Below, one piece after another: positions 1 to 7,878 of a stretch of 8,955 nucleotides of DNA (positions are counted from its first letter, which is position 1; every line of letters begins with the position of its first letter). The DNA lies in the NCBI GenBank assembly GCA_949288455.1, contig CASEKF010000051.1, positions 1 through 8,955 on the forward strand, read 5' to 3'. Source of the DNA: an uncultured bacterium. GTDB taxonomy: Bacteria; Vulcanimicrobiota; CADAWZ01. A program made the translations under genes and the position numbers. Below the pieces are notes generated by a model. It saw only the letters and a program-made list of their open reading frames with translations. It was not told the DNA's origin and searched no databases.

Positions 1-53
1 GCTCATAAGTACATTCTGCCCTCGTTATGCAATTATGGAATAACGCTAAAAAA

Positions 54-1619
54 CTAGTTTACCCGGTTATTTTCAGTTTCTTTTACTTCGCCTTCTATAG
101 TATTATCGCTGTCGCCGTTTTCTTTATCTTCGCCTTCGCCGTTGATTTCTTCTTCTTGCTTAGGCGGCTCTAATGCCGTAATTTTAATAAGCATAACTAC
201 CGGAGTTTTAATAGCTTTGTTAAAGAAATATTCGTTTCTGCCGTCCAGGTTTTGTTCTTCTATTTTATTTAGAGTTCCTTCAGACGTAAGTTCGAATCGT
301 TCCATTTTGACGTCTTTTCCGCTCCATGGACAGTTTGTGAGACTGAGTCTGAATCTTGAATACTCCGGCGAATATATGCCGTCGGTGAATTTATGCGCTA
401 TATTTCTATATTCTTTTTCTATTCTGTCTTTTATTTCGCTTTGGTTTGAATTCAATATCCAATCGGAAGGATTTGACGCCGCCAGAATCAGAAATATCGA
501 AGAGTCGTCGGGTTTTGCCGAATGGATAAGAAACGACAGTCTGTCCATCCCTTTAGCGTTGATAAGAAAAGCGTAATCGTCAGAAAAAGAGGATTCCAGA
601 GCTTCGTTTAAATTTCCTTCGCTTATAAAAGTCGGAAGTTCTAAGAAATCGGCTTTTGCCTTTATTGCGCATATAAGATTTTGAATTGCCGTTGTTTGTT
701 TCATATTCCAATCGTCTATTAAGGAAAGATCGTTATTGATTGAGACATATATTTTTAAGCGATTTATTTTGCTTTCGTATTCCGGAAAAACTTTGCTTTT
801 TAAATATGCCGTTTCTAAAAAATAGTTGTAAGGAGTCAAACTGCCGGAGTTTAGATACATTATATCGCACGGAACGTTTCGCCTGCTTAAGAAATCGAGA
901 AAATTTTTAAGAACCGGAGAAGTATCCTTATATTCTCCGTCTCCTTCGAACGCGGCGGTAAAGCCTAGCCCGCCTATTTGAAATGTATCGTTATATTTTT
1001 CTTTTATACCTCTCGCTATCATAGAATAGTATACGTAATGTTCTTCTTCATATCCTTTCCAAGGGGAACCGTCGATATCGGGAGTCGCGTTTAAAATAAT
1101 GCCTTTTATTCTATATTTTAATCCGGGGGTTGAATTGATTAATTTATCTAAATCGTTTAAAAATTTATCGGCCGAAGATACCGAATTTTCCGGTTTGCTC
1201 GTTATGTCGGCCTTTATGAAAAACGACGCGTTAGATTTTAAGATTGGATTTGAGAAAGCTGTCGTTAAATTGTCGTCTGTTTCGATAACGCAAGCCGAAT
1301 TTTCCATATATCCGTTTGGGTCATGCGATATAAAAGACGAAGAATATATTTTCCCGTCCGTGTCTTTTGCGTCTATCTCTATTAATATGCCGGATTGGTG
1401 AGGTTTGGGAATTGGCGCGGGAGTCGGAGGAGCGGGAGGTTCGTTAGACTCTTCGGAATTTTCTGCCTGATTTTCTTCTTTTATCGTTTCTTGGGTTTGA
1501 GTTATTTGTTCCGACGTTTTTTGTTCTTCTTTAGTTTCGGCTCTTGCCGTCTGAACGAAAGGACATAGTATAGCTAAAGCTAATATGAAAATTATTATTT
1601 TATATGTTGATTTGACCAT
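54..1619 (-). CDS. Secreted GH39-like TIM-barrel protein, probably catalytically inactive
   Basis: A 521-residue exported protein. Residues 1-28 are a signal peptide (basic start, hydrophobic core around IIIFILALAIL, cleavage likely after TARA). Residues 29-60 are a Glu/Gln-rich tether, 61-74 a proline-rich stretch, and about 488-521 an acidic tail, so the folded part is about 76-485. Residues 176-260 follow the GH39 (beta-xylosidase/iduronidase) pattern: a strand ending in a loop, an aligned 'W-K-G ... YY..IARGIKE' helix, the strand 'FQIGGLGFT', then 'FLDFLSRRNVPCDIMYLNSGS'. Residues 420-482 resemble the C-terminal beta domain of that family. Where GH39 enzymes have the acid/base motif N-E-P, this protein has N-A-T (177-179). 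Where they have T-E-W with the nucleophile, it has 'YVSINND' (291-297). A binding or structural role is therefore more likely than hydrolysis. The start at 1619 has a GAGG-containing purine stretch upstream. It stands alone and is divergent from mscS. Family assignment is from memory of motifs and is moderate. Confidence 0.75.
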   Translation of the reverse strand: MVKSTYKIIIFILALAILCPFVQTARAETKEEQKTSEQITQTQETIKEENQAENSEESNEPPAPPTPAPIPKPHQSGILIEIDAKDTDGKIYSSSFISHDPNGYMENSACVIETDDNLTTAFSNPILKSNASFFIKADITSKPENSVSSADKFLNDLDKLINSTPGLKYRIKGIILNATPDIDGSPWKGYEEEHYVYYSMIARGIKEKYNDTFQIGGLGFTAAFEGDGEYKDTSPVLKNFLDFLSRRNVPCDIMYLNSGSLTPYNYFLETAYLKSKVFPEYESKINRLKIYVSINNDLSLIDDWNMKQTTAIQNLICAIKAKADFLELPTFISEGNLNEALESSFSDDYAFLINAKGMDRLSFLIHSAKPDDSSIFLILAASNPSDWILNSNQSEIKDRIEKEYRNIAHKFTDGIYSPEYSRFRLSLTNCPWSGKDVKMERFELTSEGTLNKIEEQNLDGRNEYFFNKAIKTPVVMLIKITALEPPKQEEEINGEGEDKENGDSDNTIEGEVKETENNRVN

Positions 1620-2038
1620 GTGCTCGCCTCGATTTTATGTTATTTGCGCTATGAGATTTATTAAAAATTTTTATCTAAGAGATTGCGAACGTTTTATGAG
1701 ACATTTTGATTAAATTTTGTCGTCTTTTCTCGCGTAGTTTAAGTTTATATATTGCCTTTTGGCCGTGCGCTTGGTTAAAAAATATTTGACGCCTGATATT
1801 TAAAATTTATTTCTGTATTTCGTATTTAAAAACCTTTTAAAACTTAAACCGCCATATCTTCTTTTAATTATCCATACCTTTAGTTTAGGAAAATTCAGTT
1901 TTGATATGCGCAGTTTAGAAAATAGGATAGAGAGTCTTGACAGCCGCTTGTTTACATGATAGAAGTAAAATACAGGCAAATATTATTCATAATTATCAGG
2001 CCTGAGTTGATATTTTTGTGTCTCTGTTTTGAGACTTT
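1620..2038. other. AT-rich divergent intergenic region
   Basis: No credible gene is present in these 419 bases. The region separates the leftward GH39-like gene from the rightward mscS operon, so it must hold promoters for both. On the plus strand there is a candidate promoter (TTGACA at 1937) preceded by AGTTT motifs spaced 15 bp apart (1882, 1897, 1912). A 12-nt perfect palindrome of A and T lies at 1662-1673. I see no convincing -35/-10 pair for the minus-strand gene. Confidence 0.6.
1937..1965 (+). promoter_or_regulatory. Candidate sigma70-type promoter for the mscS operon
   Basis: A perfect TTGACA (1937-1942) is followed after 17 nt by TAGAAG (1960-1965), which matches four of six positions of TATAAT. 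Transcription would start near 1972 and leave a leader of about 65 nt before mscS. The -10 element is weak, and AT-rich DNA produces such matches by chance, so this is a suggestion only. Confidence 0.4.
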
Positions 2039-4048
2039 ATGTTAATGAATAATTATCTAAAGTATTTATTTCTATTCTTTATTTTATTAATTCCTTATTG
2101 CTGCCCATCGGAAGCTTCTTTAGTCGTACGGGCTCCGATATCGATTTTTTTTGCTTCGTCTGATGACGAATTGACTTCATCTTCCGGCTCTTCTTCGGAG
2201 CCTTCCGACGAATTGACTTCGTCTTCCGGCTCTTCTTCGGAGTCTTCTGACGAATTGACTTCGTCTTCCGGCTCTTCTTCGGTATCTCCCGACGAATTGG
2301 CTCCGTCTTCCGGCTCTTATCCTCCCGTCGTTCCTTCATCTGCTTCGTCTTCTATTGCGAAATCGGCTAAAGTCAAAGATATAACCGGGTATGAGGTAGT
2401 TTTTTTTAACAGGGTAATTACAACGTTAAGAAGAGACACCGTAAAATTTGGAGCCGAGTTGAGAGCCGAAGCTGCCATGGAAAAAATTGCTTCGGTTGTC
2501 GATAAAGGCGGTCCTGGTACGATTGAGCTTAAGCCAATTAAATATGGCTTCGATATACGTTTAGATCGCGTTTCCGTCTTTCGTATTTTAGAAGGCGACG
2601 CTAACCCTATGCTTGATCAATCTCTTAAAGAGTATGCTCTTGAAGCCGTAGATCATCTTAACGACGCCGTTGAGAATTATAAAAGGCAGAAGAATTTGAC
2701 TTTTGTAAAAGAGGCCGGCTTAACGATTTTAGTTGCAATAATAATAACCTTTGTCGTTTTTTTCGTAATGAATTTTATACGCGGTTTTTTTGAAAAATCG
2801 CTTGAAAAGTGGCTGAAACTTCTGCTTGAAAATTTTTCGTCTTCAGATTTTACCGATAAATATTCTGTGTTATTCGCTAATTATATAAATAAGGCTATAC
2901 TGATTTCATATTATGTCTTAGCGTCTTTCGTTATTTATACGGATTTGACCGTTATACTTTCTAGCATACCTTATACTAAGCCTTGGGCCAGCGGTCTTTT
3001 AAAAAGTATTTATGGAATTTTTTCTTCTTTTTACACAGAGTTTATTCAGCTTTTGCCTAGTCTGATTGTTTTTGTAATGATTATTGCGTCGACAAAGATA
3101 CTTGTAAACCTTACGGTAATATTTTTTAACGGCGTAGAGAATAACGATATAAAATTTCCTTGGATAGATCAATATACCGTAGTTCCTACGAAACGAATAA
3201 CTACGGCCTTTCTTTGGATCGTCGGGTTAGGTTTGGCTTATCCTTTTATTCCGGGAAGCGATAGCGACGCTTTTAAAGGTCTGTCAGTAGTCGTAGGACT
3301 TATGATGTCCTTGGGATCTTCAAATATAATAAGCCAGGGTATTTCCGGAATTATTATTATTTATACTAAGACTTTAAAAAACGGAGATTATATTAAAGTA
3401 AACGACTATGAAGGAGAAGTAATAAGCGCCGGAGCTTTTACGGTTAAGATAAGAACGATAGCTCAGGAAGAAGTGTCTATTCCTAATTCTTTAATTTTAA
3501 GTTCGTCTACGGTTAATTATACTTCATTAAAAGAAAAACATGGAATATCGCTTTATACCGTCGTCGGTTTAGATTATAATGTTCCTTGGAGACAGGTAAA
3601 CGCATTGCTTTTAGAGGCTGCAAGAAGAACTTCTTCCCTTATGAAAGGCTCTAAGCCTTTCGTATGGCAGTCCGATATGGGAGATTATTATATGGAATAT
3701 ACTCTGGTAACTTGGTTGGATCGTCCCGATATAAGAAGAAAAATTAAGTCTGAGCTTTACGCCAATATTCAAGACGTATTTAACGAAAATGAAGTGCAGA
3801 TTATGACTCCCAGATATTTACATCTTTTTAAAACGGGAGAAAAGATGATTTCGCCAAAACGGGAATGGTATTCTCCTCCCGCTTCTTTAACGGACGATCC
3901 GATATCGGCGTTCGGCTTGTATGAAAGCGACGGAGGAAATATAGCTTCCGAAGCTTTTCACGGAGAAGGCGAATCAAATATAAACGAGAAGGTTGAGAAT
4001 GACTATAATAGAAAAAATACGGGAAAGTCTAAAAAAACGCCGCGTTGA
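2039..4048 (+). CDS. MscS-family mechanosensitive ion channel with serine-rich N-terminal tether
   Basis: A 669-residue membrane channel expected to open under membrane tension and release osmolytes during hypo-osmotic shock. Residues 1-27 form a signal peptide (cleavage probably after SEA). Residues 41-105 are a Ser/Glu low-complexity tether made of 14-residue repeats. Residues 111-215 look like the exported alpha/beta domain often found before large MscS cores. Membrane helices fall near 221-246, 283-305, 336-362 and 385-405, followed by the pore-lining helix at 411-443 (VVVGLMMSLGSSNIISQGISG, the Gly/Ser/Ala-rich TM3 pattern). The beta domain is 444-492 ('KNGDYIKVNDYEGEV', then 'IPNS') and the C-terminal alpha/beta domain runs to about 597, including 'LDYNVPWRQVNALLLEAA'. 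It is far longer than E. coli MscS (286 aa), mainly through the N-terminal part. A weak GAG at 2031-2033 supports the first ATG; ATG 2045 is possible. Its 3' end overlaps the next gene by 50 bp. Confidence 0.9.
   Translation: MLMNNYLKYLFLFFILLIPYCCPSEASLVVRAPISIFFASSDDELTSSSGSSSEPSDELTSSSGSSSESSDELTSSSGSSSVSPDELAPSSGSYPPVVPSSASSSIAKSAKVKDITGYEVVFFNRVITTLRRDTVKFGAELRAEAAMEKIASVVDKGGPGTIELKPIKYGFDIRLDRVSVFRILEGDANPMLDQSLKEYALEAVDHLNDAVENYKRQKNLTFVKEAGLTILVAIIITFVVFFVMNFIRGFFEKSLEKWLKLLLENFSSSDFTDKYSVLFANYINKAILISYYVLASFVIYTDLTVILSSIPYTKPWASGLLKSIYGIFSSFYTEFIQLLPSLIVFVMIIASTKILVNLTVIFFNGVENNDIKFPWIDQYTVVPTKRITTAFLWIVGLGLAYPFIPGSDSDAFKGLSVVVGLMMSLGSSNIISQGISGIIIIYTKTLKNGDYIKVNDYEGEVISAGAFTVKIRTIAQEEVSIPNSLILSSSTVNYTSLKEKHGISLYTVVGLDYNVPWRQVNALLLEAARRTSSLMKGSKPFVWQSDMGDYYMEYTLVTWLDRPDIRRKIKSELYANIQDVFNENEVQIMTPRYLHLFKTGEKMISPKREWYSPPASLTDDPISAFGLYESDGGNIASEAFHGEGESNINEKVENDYNRKNTGKSKKTPR
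2165..2332 (+). repeat. Four tandem 42-bp repeats inside mscS
   Basis: Units begin at GACGAA at 2165, 2207, 2249 and 2291, exactly 42 bp apart. The first three are nearly identical and encode DELTSSSGSSS plus three variable residues; the fourth is diverged (DELAPSSGSYPP). Because 42 is a multiple of three, gain or loss of units keeps the reading frame. The stretch codes for an exported, flexible, serine-rich spacer between the signal peptide and the folded part of the channel. Confidence 0.95.
3986..3992 (+). promoter_or_regulatory. Ribosome binding site that fixes the start of the M24 peptidase
   Basis: GAGAAGG at 3986-3992 lies six bases before ATG 3999, an ideal spacing. The in-frame TTG at 3993 directly abuts this site, so it cannot be the start served by it. 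The site lies inside the mscS coding region, consistent with translational coupling. Confidence 0.7.
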
Positions 4049-5180
4049 CGGGTGGCTTTTTTACTCGTTCAGACACAGCGATCCTTTCGCTTCAAGAATT
4101 TTGAAATTTAAAGAAGCCGGACATGCTACGAGGAGATGGTTTTATTTTATACCTGCTTTCGGAACTCCCGTGAAGATTGTTCATAAAATAGAGAAAAATA
4201 CCCTTAACGATCTCCCCGGAGATACGTTGGAATATTTGTCTTGGCAAGAGCTTGACTCTGCTCTTGAAAAAGCTTTGAGTAATCGTAGCGTCGTAGCCAT
4301 GCAATATTCGCCGAATAACGAGATCCCTTACGTTTCCGTAGTCGACGCCGGCACCGTCGAATCAGTAAAAAGCAAAGGCAAAACGATAGTTTCTTCCGCC
4401 GAACTTATACAGGAATTTGAGGCTGCGCTGACCGAAGAACAAATGCTTACTCATAAAGCGGCTTGCGAGATTTTGAGAGGAATCGTGGACGTCGTCTTTA
4501 AAGAAGTCGCAAGACGAGTAAGGGACAAAGTCGCCGTAAGCGAATATGATATACAAATATTAATGCTCTCTTTGTTTAAGAAGAAGAATTTGATAACCTC
4601 TTCTTCGCCGGTAGCCGCCGTAAATGAAAGTTCGGCCGATCCTCATTACGAGTCTTCGCCCGAGAGAGCTAAACCGATTAAGCCGGGAGATTTTCTCCTC
4701 ATAGATCTTTGGGGCAAACTGGATCTTCCCGGTTCGATTTACGGCGATATTACTTGGACGGGTTATCTGGGCGACGTTATACCTGACGCTTATGCTTCCG
4801 TTTTTAAAATTGTCGCCGAGGCCAGAGATTCCGCGTTTTCTCTGCTTAAAAACTCGTTTTCTAAAAAAGAAAGCCTTTGCGGATGGCAGGTAGACGATTG
4901 CGCCAGAAACGTCATCGGAAAAGCGGGTTACGGAGAATATTTTATTCATAGAACCGGACATTCCATAGGAGAGGAGGTACATGGAGCCGGAGTTATGATA
5001 GATAATCTTGAAACTAGAGATTCCAGGCATATAAGCTCAGGCTGTTGTTTTTCGTTGGAACCGGGAATTTATCTTCCCGGCAAATTTGGAATAAGAACGG
5101 AAATAGACGTTTTCATGTCTTCCGAAGGTCCGATGTGTTTCGGCGCTCCGATTCAGACCGAAATAGTAAAAATTATTTAA
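3999..5180 (+). CDS. M24 family metallopeptidase (Xaa-Pro aminopeptidase-like)
   Basis: A cytoplasmic dinuclear-metal peptidase of 393 residues, without signal peptide. The N-terminal creatinase-like domain covers about 1-145, and the catalytic pita-bread domain about 146-393. All five metal ligands are recognisable: D236 ('LLIDLWG'), D250 ('YGDITWTG'), H321 ('RTGHSIG'), E354 ('SLEPGIY') and E368 ('IRTEIDVF'). The expected accessory histidines are in 'ADPHYE' (H216) and 'EEVHGAG' (H328). It is therefore expected to be active, removing N-terminal residues ahead of proline or acting as a dipeptidase; the exact specificity cannot be read from sequence. The start at ATG 3999 is chosen over TTG 3993 because of the GAGAAGG six bases upstream. 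It overlaps mscS by 50 bp and is followed after 15 bp by the YugP-like gene, so it is probably cotranscribed with both. Confidence 0.9.
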   Translation: MTIIEKIRESLKKRRVDGWLFYSFRHSDPFASRILKFKEAGHATRRWFYFIPAFGTPVKIVHKIEKNTLNDLPGDTLEYLSWQELDSALEKALSNRSVVAMQYSPNNEIPYVSVVDAGTVESVKSKGKTIVSSAELIQEFEAALTEEQMLTHKAACEILRGIVDVVFKEVARRVRDKVAVSEYDIQILMLSLFKKKNLITSSSPVAAVNESSADPHYESSPERAKPIKPGDFLLIDLWGKLDLPGSIYGDITWTGYLGDVIPDAYASVFKIVAEARDSAFSLLKNSFSKKESLCGWQVDDCARNVIGKAGYGEYFIHRTGHSIGEEVHGAGVMIDNLETRDSRHISSGCCFSLEPGIYLPGKFGIRTEIDVFMSSEGPMCFGAPIQTEIVKII

Positions 5181-5195
5181 AGGAGGGTTATTAAT

Positions 5196-5861
5196 ATGGT
5201 ATATATGTTAATAATAATGTTAGTTGTATTAGCTATAACTTTCTTTCCTCATATATGGGTACAATTAGCGTATAATAAATATAAAAAGATTCAAAATTCT
5301 TCCGGCCTTACCGGTAGGGAAGTCGCGGAATTGATTTTAAAGAATAAAGGAATAACCGACGTTGAGGTAATTAAAACGGATGGAACATTAACGGATAATT
5401 TCGACCCTGCAAGAAGCGTAATTGCTCTTTCCAAGGACGTGTACGATTCAGATTCTATCGCGGCTATAGGCATAGCGGCTCATGAAACCGGACATGCCGT
5501 TCAATCTCGCGAAAATTACGCTTTTTTTAATTTCCGTCAACGTTTATTCCCCATCGCCAGTTTAGGTTCTACGCTTGCTCCTTGGCTTATCATTATCGGT
5601 ATTTTTATTCATTATATGAATTTAATAAATATTGGAATCATTTTCTTTTGCGCCGCCGTATGTTTTACTTTGGTCACTCTTCCGGTCGAGTTTAACGCAA
5701 GCGGCAGAGCGTTAGCCTTGATTAACGAGTACGGTTTGGTAACTCGTAAGGAATCTTCCGGCGTAAAATCCGTATTGACCGCAGCCGCTTTGACTTACGT
5801 AGCCTCCGCGGCCGTAGCTATTTTAAATTTGCTTTATTTTATTTCTCTGTCAAGAAGATAA
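5196..5861 (+). CDS. YugP-type membrane zinc metallopeptidase
   Basis: A 221-residue protein of the zinc metallopeptidase family typified by Bacillus YugP (Zn_peptidase_2, usually about 225 residues), so full length. Residues 1-20 form an N-terminal membrane anchor. The zinc site HETGH is at 96-100, preceded by the family-typical 'DPARSVIALSKDVYDSDSIAAIGIA'. The conserved 'PVEFNAS' at 163-169 probably supplies the third ligand (E165). Further membrane helices are near 127-141, 143-163 and 193-217. Its physiological substrate is unknown in most bacteria; a role in membrane protein quality control is inference. A strong AGGAGGG at 5181-5187, eight bases before ATG 5196, gives the start. It follows the M24 peptidase by 15 bp and is the last gene of the operon, before an inverted repeat with a T-tract. 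Confidence 0.92.
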   Translation: MVYMLIIMLVVLAITFFPHIWVQLAYNKYKKIQNSSGLTGREVAELILKNKGITDVEVIKTDGTLTDNFDPARSVIALSKDVYDSDSIAAIGIAAHETGHAVQSRENYAFFNFRQRLFPIASLGSTLAPWLIIIGIFIHYMNLINIGIIFFCAAVCFTLVTLPVEFNASGRALALINEYGLVTRKESSGVKSVLTAAALTYVASAAVAILNLLYFISLSRR

Positions 5862-5875
5862 CGTTTTATATAACG

Positions 5876-5943
5876 AAATAAAAAATTCCCGGCGTAAAGA
5901 AGCGATGTGTACGGCGCGGCTTTTAGCTCGGGCTTTTTTATTT
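5876..5943 (+). terminator. Long inverted repeat with T-tract, probable operon terminator
   Basis: AAATAAAAAA (5876-5885) is the exact reverse complement of TTTTTTATTT (5934-5943), and CCCG (5888-5891) pairs with CGGG (5929-5932). Some inner pairing continues with bulges (GC..TAAA with TTTA..GC). The run of T after the G/C-rich stem fits an intrinsic terminator on the plus strand, ending the mscS operon 67-149 bp before recN. The matching A-tract would allow it to work on the other strand too. The central loop is long (about 20-30 nt), which lowers confidence. Confidence 0.6.
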
Positions 5944-6009
5944 GAATTTAGGGATCGCAGAGAGTCTGTCGAATAATTTCGCGTTAATTTTACGAGGTAT
6001 TTTTAGATT

Positions 6010-7659
6010 ATGCTTAAGTCGCTTTATATAAAAAATTTCGTTTTATTTGACGATGTGAAAATTAATTTAGGGGATGGACTTAACGTTTTTGCCGGAGAAA
6101 CCGGAGCCGGCAAAAGCGTTTTGATAAGGGCTATAGACGTAGCTTTAGGAGGCAAAGCGGGGAAGGATCTGATTAAGCCCGATTGTAACAGCGCGTTTAT
6201 TGAGCTTACTTTTGTTTGCGGTCCGACCCTTGTCGACGCTTTGTCGCTCGAATGCGGAGTAGAAATTTTAGAAGAAGAGCTTACCGTTTCCAGAGAAATA
6301 ACGCGTTTTTCTTCCAAATACAGACTTAACGGAATTTTGGCGTCGAAAGATCTTTTAATTAAAGCGAGAGAATATCTCGTAGATATTCATTCGCAGCATC
6401 AGACTTATTCTTTGCTTTCTCCTTCGTCCTATTTATCTCTTTTAGACGCTTTCGGAGGAAGCGTTTATAAGGAAAACCTCGAGGCTTATTCTAATCGATA
6501 TCTAGAATATCGGACTCTTGAAAAAGAATTATCCTCTTTGAAAATTAAAGAGTCGGAGGTTTCTCTTAGAAAATCTTTTTTGTCATATCAGATACGGGAA
6601 ATAGAAGAGGCCGCAATCTGTTCGCTTGACGAAGACGAGCGTTTAAAAAGCGAGCTGGACGTTTTATTAAATATTGAAACCTTAAAAGAATCGTCTTGTA
6701 AAATTTATGAGCTTCTTACCGGAGAAGATTTTGGAGTTATCGTTTCCCTGGATAAGATTTCCGTTTTGCTCGGTAAAATTTTGGCGATGGATTCTTCTTT
6801 GAAAAATGATTTTACCTCTTTTGAATCTTCCTTTGAAAGTCTTAAAGATTTTTCTTTTAACATTAGGCGTTATTTTGAAAATCTTGAAGTGAGCTCTTCT
6901 AGAATTGAATTTTTAGAATCGCGGTTGAACTCGCTAAATTCCCTTAAAAAGAAATATGGAAAAAATCTTGGAGAACTCGTAGATTTTCTTGATCTTTTAA
7001 AAAAAGAATTGCTTGAAATCGAGGGTTTGTCAGAAGAAATTTCAGAGCTTGAGGGACATATTGAAATTGTATTGCGGGAAATGGATTTTTACGCTAATAG
7101 ACTTACTGAAGGAAGGAAGAAAACGGCTAGCGAGCTATCTTCGTTGGTAATAGATAAACTTCGTAAACTGGAGCTTTCTAAAGCCCGTTTTTTAATAGAG
7201 ATTTCGCCTTGTGATTTTGGATCTAAAGGTAAAGATAAAGTTGAATTTCTTGTTTCCGCTAATTTATCTCATTCTTTGGCTCCCTTGGCTAAGATAGCTT
7301 CAGGAGGCGAACTGTCAAGAATTATGTTGGCTTTGAAGACTGTTTTTGCCGATTACGATAAAATCGATACTATTATTTTTGACGAAATCGATACGGGAAT
7401 ATCCGGAAAAGCTGCGGCGGCAGTAGCCGAGGAACTTGCCTTGGTATCTCGTAAAAGGCAGATTCTGGCGGTAACGCATTTAGGCGTGATAGCCTCTAGG
7501 GCTTCGTCTTATTTTTACGTTGAAAAAATTCAAAAAGATTCCACTTTAGTAACCGTTCGAGAACTCGCAGGCAAAGACAAATTGGAGTCTTTAGCTTGTA
7601 TGACTTTTGGAAAAGCAACGGCTCAGTCGATTAAATCGGCCGAGGCGCTTTTAAGATAA
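6010..7659 (+). CDS. recN: DNA repair protein RecN (SMC-like ATPase)
   Basis: A 549-residue cytoplasmic SMC-like ATPase that acts early in recombinational repair of double-strand breaks, holding or tethering DNA ends with RecA. The ATPase head is split. The N-terminal half has Walker A GETGAGKS (29-36) and the RecN-typical 'VDIHSQHQTYSLL' (124-136). Two helical coiled-coil arms follow, about 155-225 and 295-385. The C-terminal half has the ABC signature 'ASGGELSRIML' (430-440), Walker B 'TIIFDEIDTGISG' (454-466) and the H-loop 'AVTHLG' (487-492). The length matches the family (about 550-560) and all motifs are present, so it should be functional. GAGGT at 5994-5998 is a fair ribosome site, though eleven bases from the ATG. 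It starts after the upstream terminator-like repeat, so it probably has its own promoter in 5944-6000, although I cannot point to one. No terminator is visible between its stop codon and the composition change. Confidence 0.97.
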   Translation: MLKSLYIKNFVLFDDVKINLGDGLNVFAGETGAGKSVLIRAIDVALGGKAGKDLIKPDCNSAFIELTFVCGPTLVDALSLECGVEILEEELTVSREITRFSSKYRLNGILASKDLLIKAREYLVDIHSQHQTYSLLSPSSYLSLLDAFGGSVYKENLEAYSNRYLEYRTLEKELSSLKIKESEVSLRKSFLSYQIREIEEAAICSLDEDERLKSELDVLLNIETLKESSCKIYELLTGEDFGVIVSLDKISVLLGKILAMDSSLKNDFTSFESSFESLKDFSFNIRRYFENLEVSSSRIEFLESRLNSLNSLKKKYGKNLGELVDFLDLLKKELLEIEGLSEEISELEGHIEIVLREMDFYANRLTEGRKKTASELSSLVIDKLRKLELSKARFLIEISPCDFGSKGKDKVEFLVSANLSHSLAPLAKIASGGELSRIMLALKTVFADYDKIDTIIFDEIDTGISGKAAAAVAEELALVSRKRQILAVTHLGVIASRASSYFYVEKIQKDSTLVTVRELAGKDKLESLACMTFGKATAQSIKSAEALLR

Positions 7660-7734
7660 AAATCAAGCCAAAATCTGATTATCCCTTGAAAACACTGTAT
7701 CCACGGGCATTTCAGACAGGTCAAAACCACCTCA

Positions 7735-7753
7735 TTTACTACGATTTTACTAC
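7735..7753. repeat. Short direct repeat near the composition junction
   Basis: TTTACTAC (7735-7742) is repeated as TTTTACTAC (7745-7753), about ten bases apart (one helical turn). It sits near the outer edge of the GC-rich segment, where recombinase arm or core sites of an integrated element would be expected. The repeat is short and its role is only inferred. Confidence 0.3.
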
Positions 7754-7878
7754 TGTTGAGTGAGCCTTGACACGCTGAAAGACCACGAAATGCCAAGATA
7801 CGGATACAGCGCCCAGCAATCGGGGCCTCCGCCCCATGACTACATAACTGAATACAGACCGGCCATCTGCCGGGGCAA

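Noticed and set aside
23-45. CGTTAT/ATAACG inverted repeat downstream of the GH39-like gene, considered as its terminator
   Set aside because: It is only a 6-bp, AT-rich stem with an 11-nt loop. In the direction of that gene the T-run comes before the stem, not after it.
2079-2339. Minus-strand Lys/Arg/Ser-rich repeat protein
   Set aside because: It is the reverse reading of the 42-bp repeats in mscS. The regular basic pattern comes from the Ser/Glu codons on the other strand.
4560-5030. Minus-strand 156-codon frame opposite the M24 peptidase
   Set aside because: It lies entirely under conserved catalytic residues of the M24 enzyme, has no domain and no ribosome site, and is a shadow frame.
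7767-7800. TTGACA at 7767 as a promoter for the structured leader
   Set aside because: No acceptable -10 hexamer lies 16-18 nt downstream; the best A/T-rich hexamer is at 22 nt.
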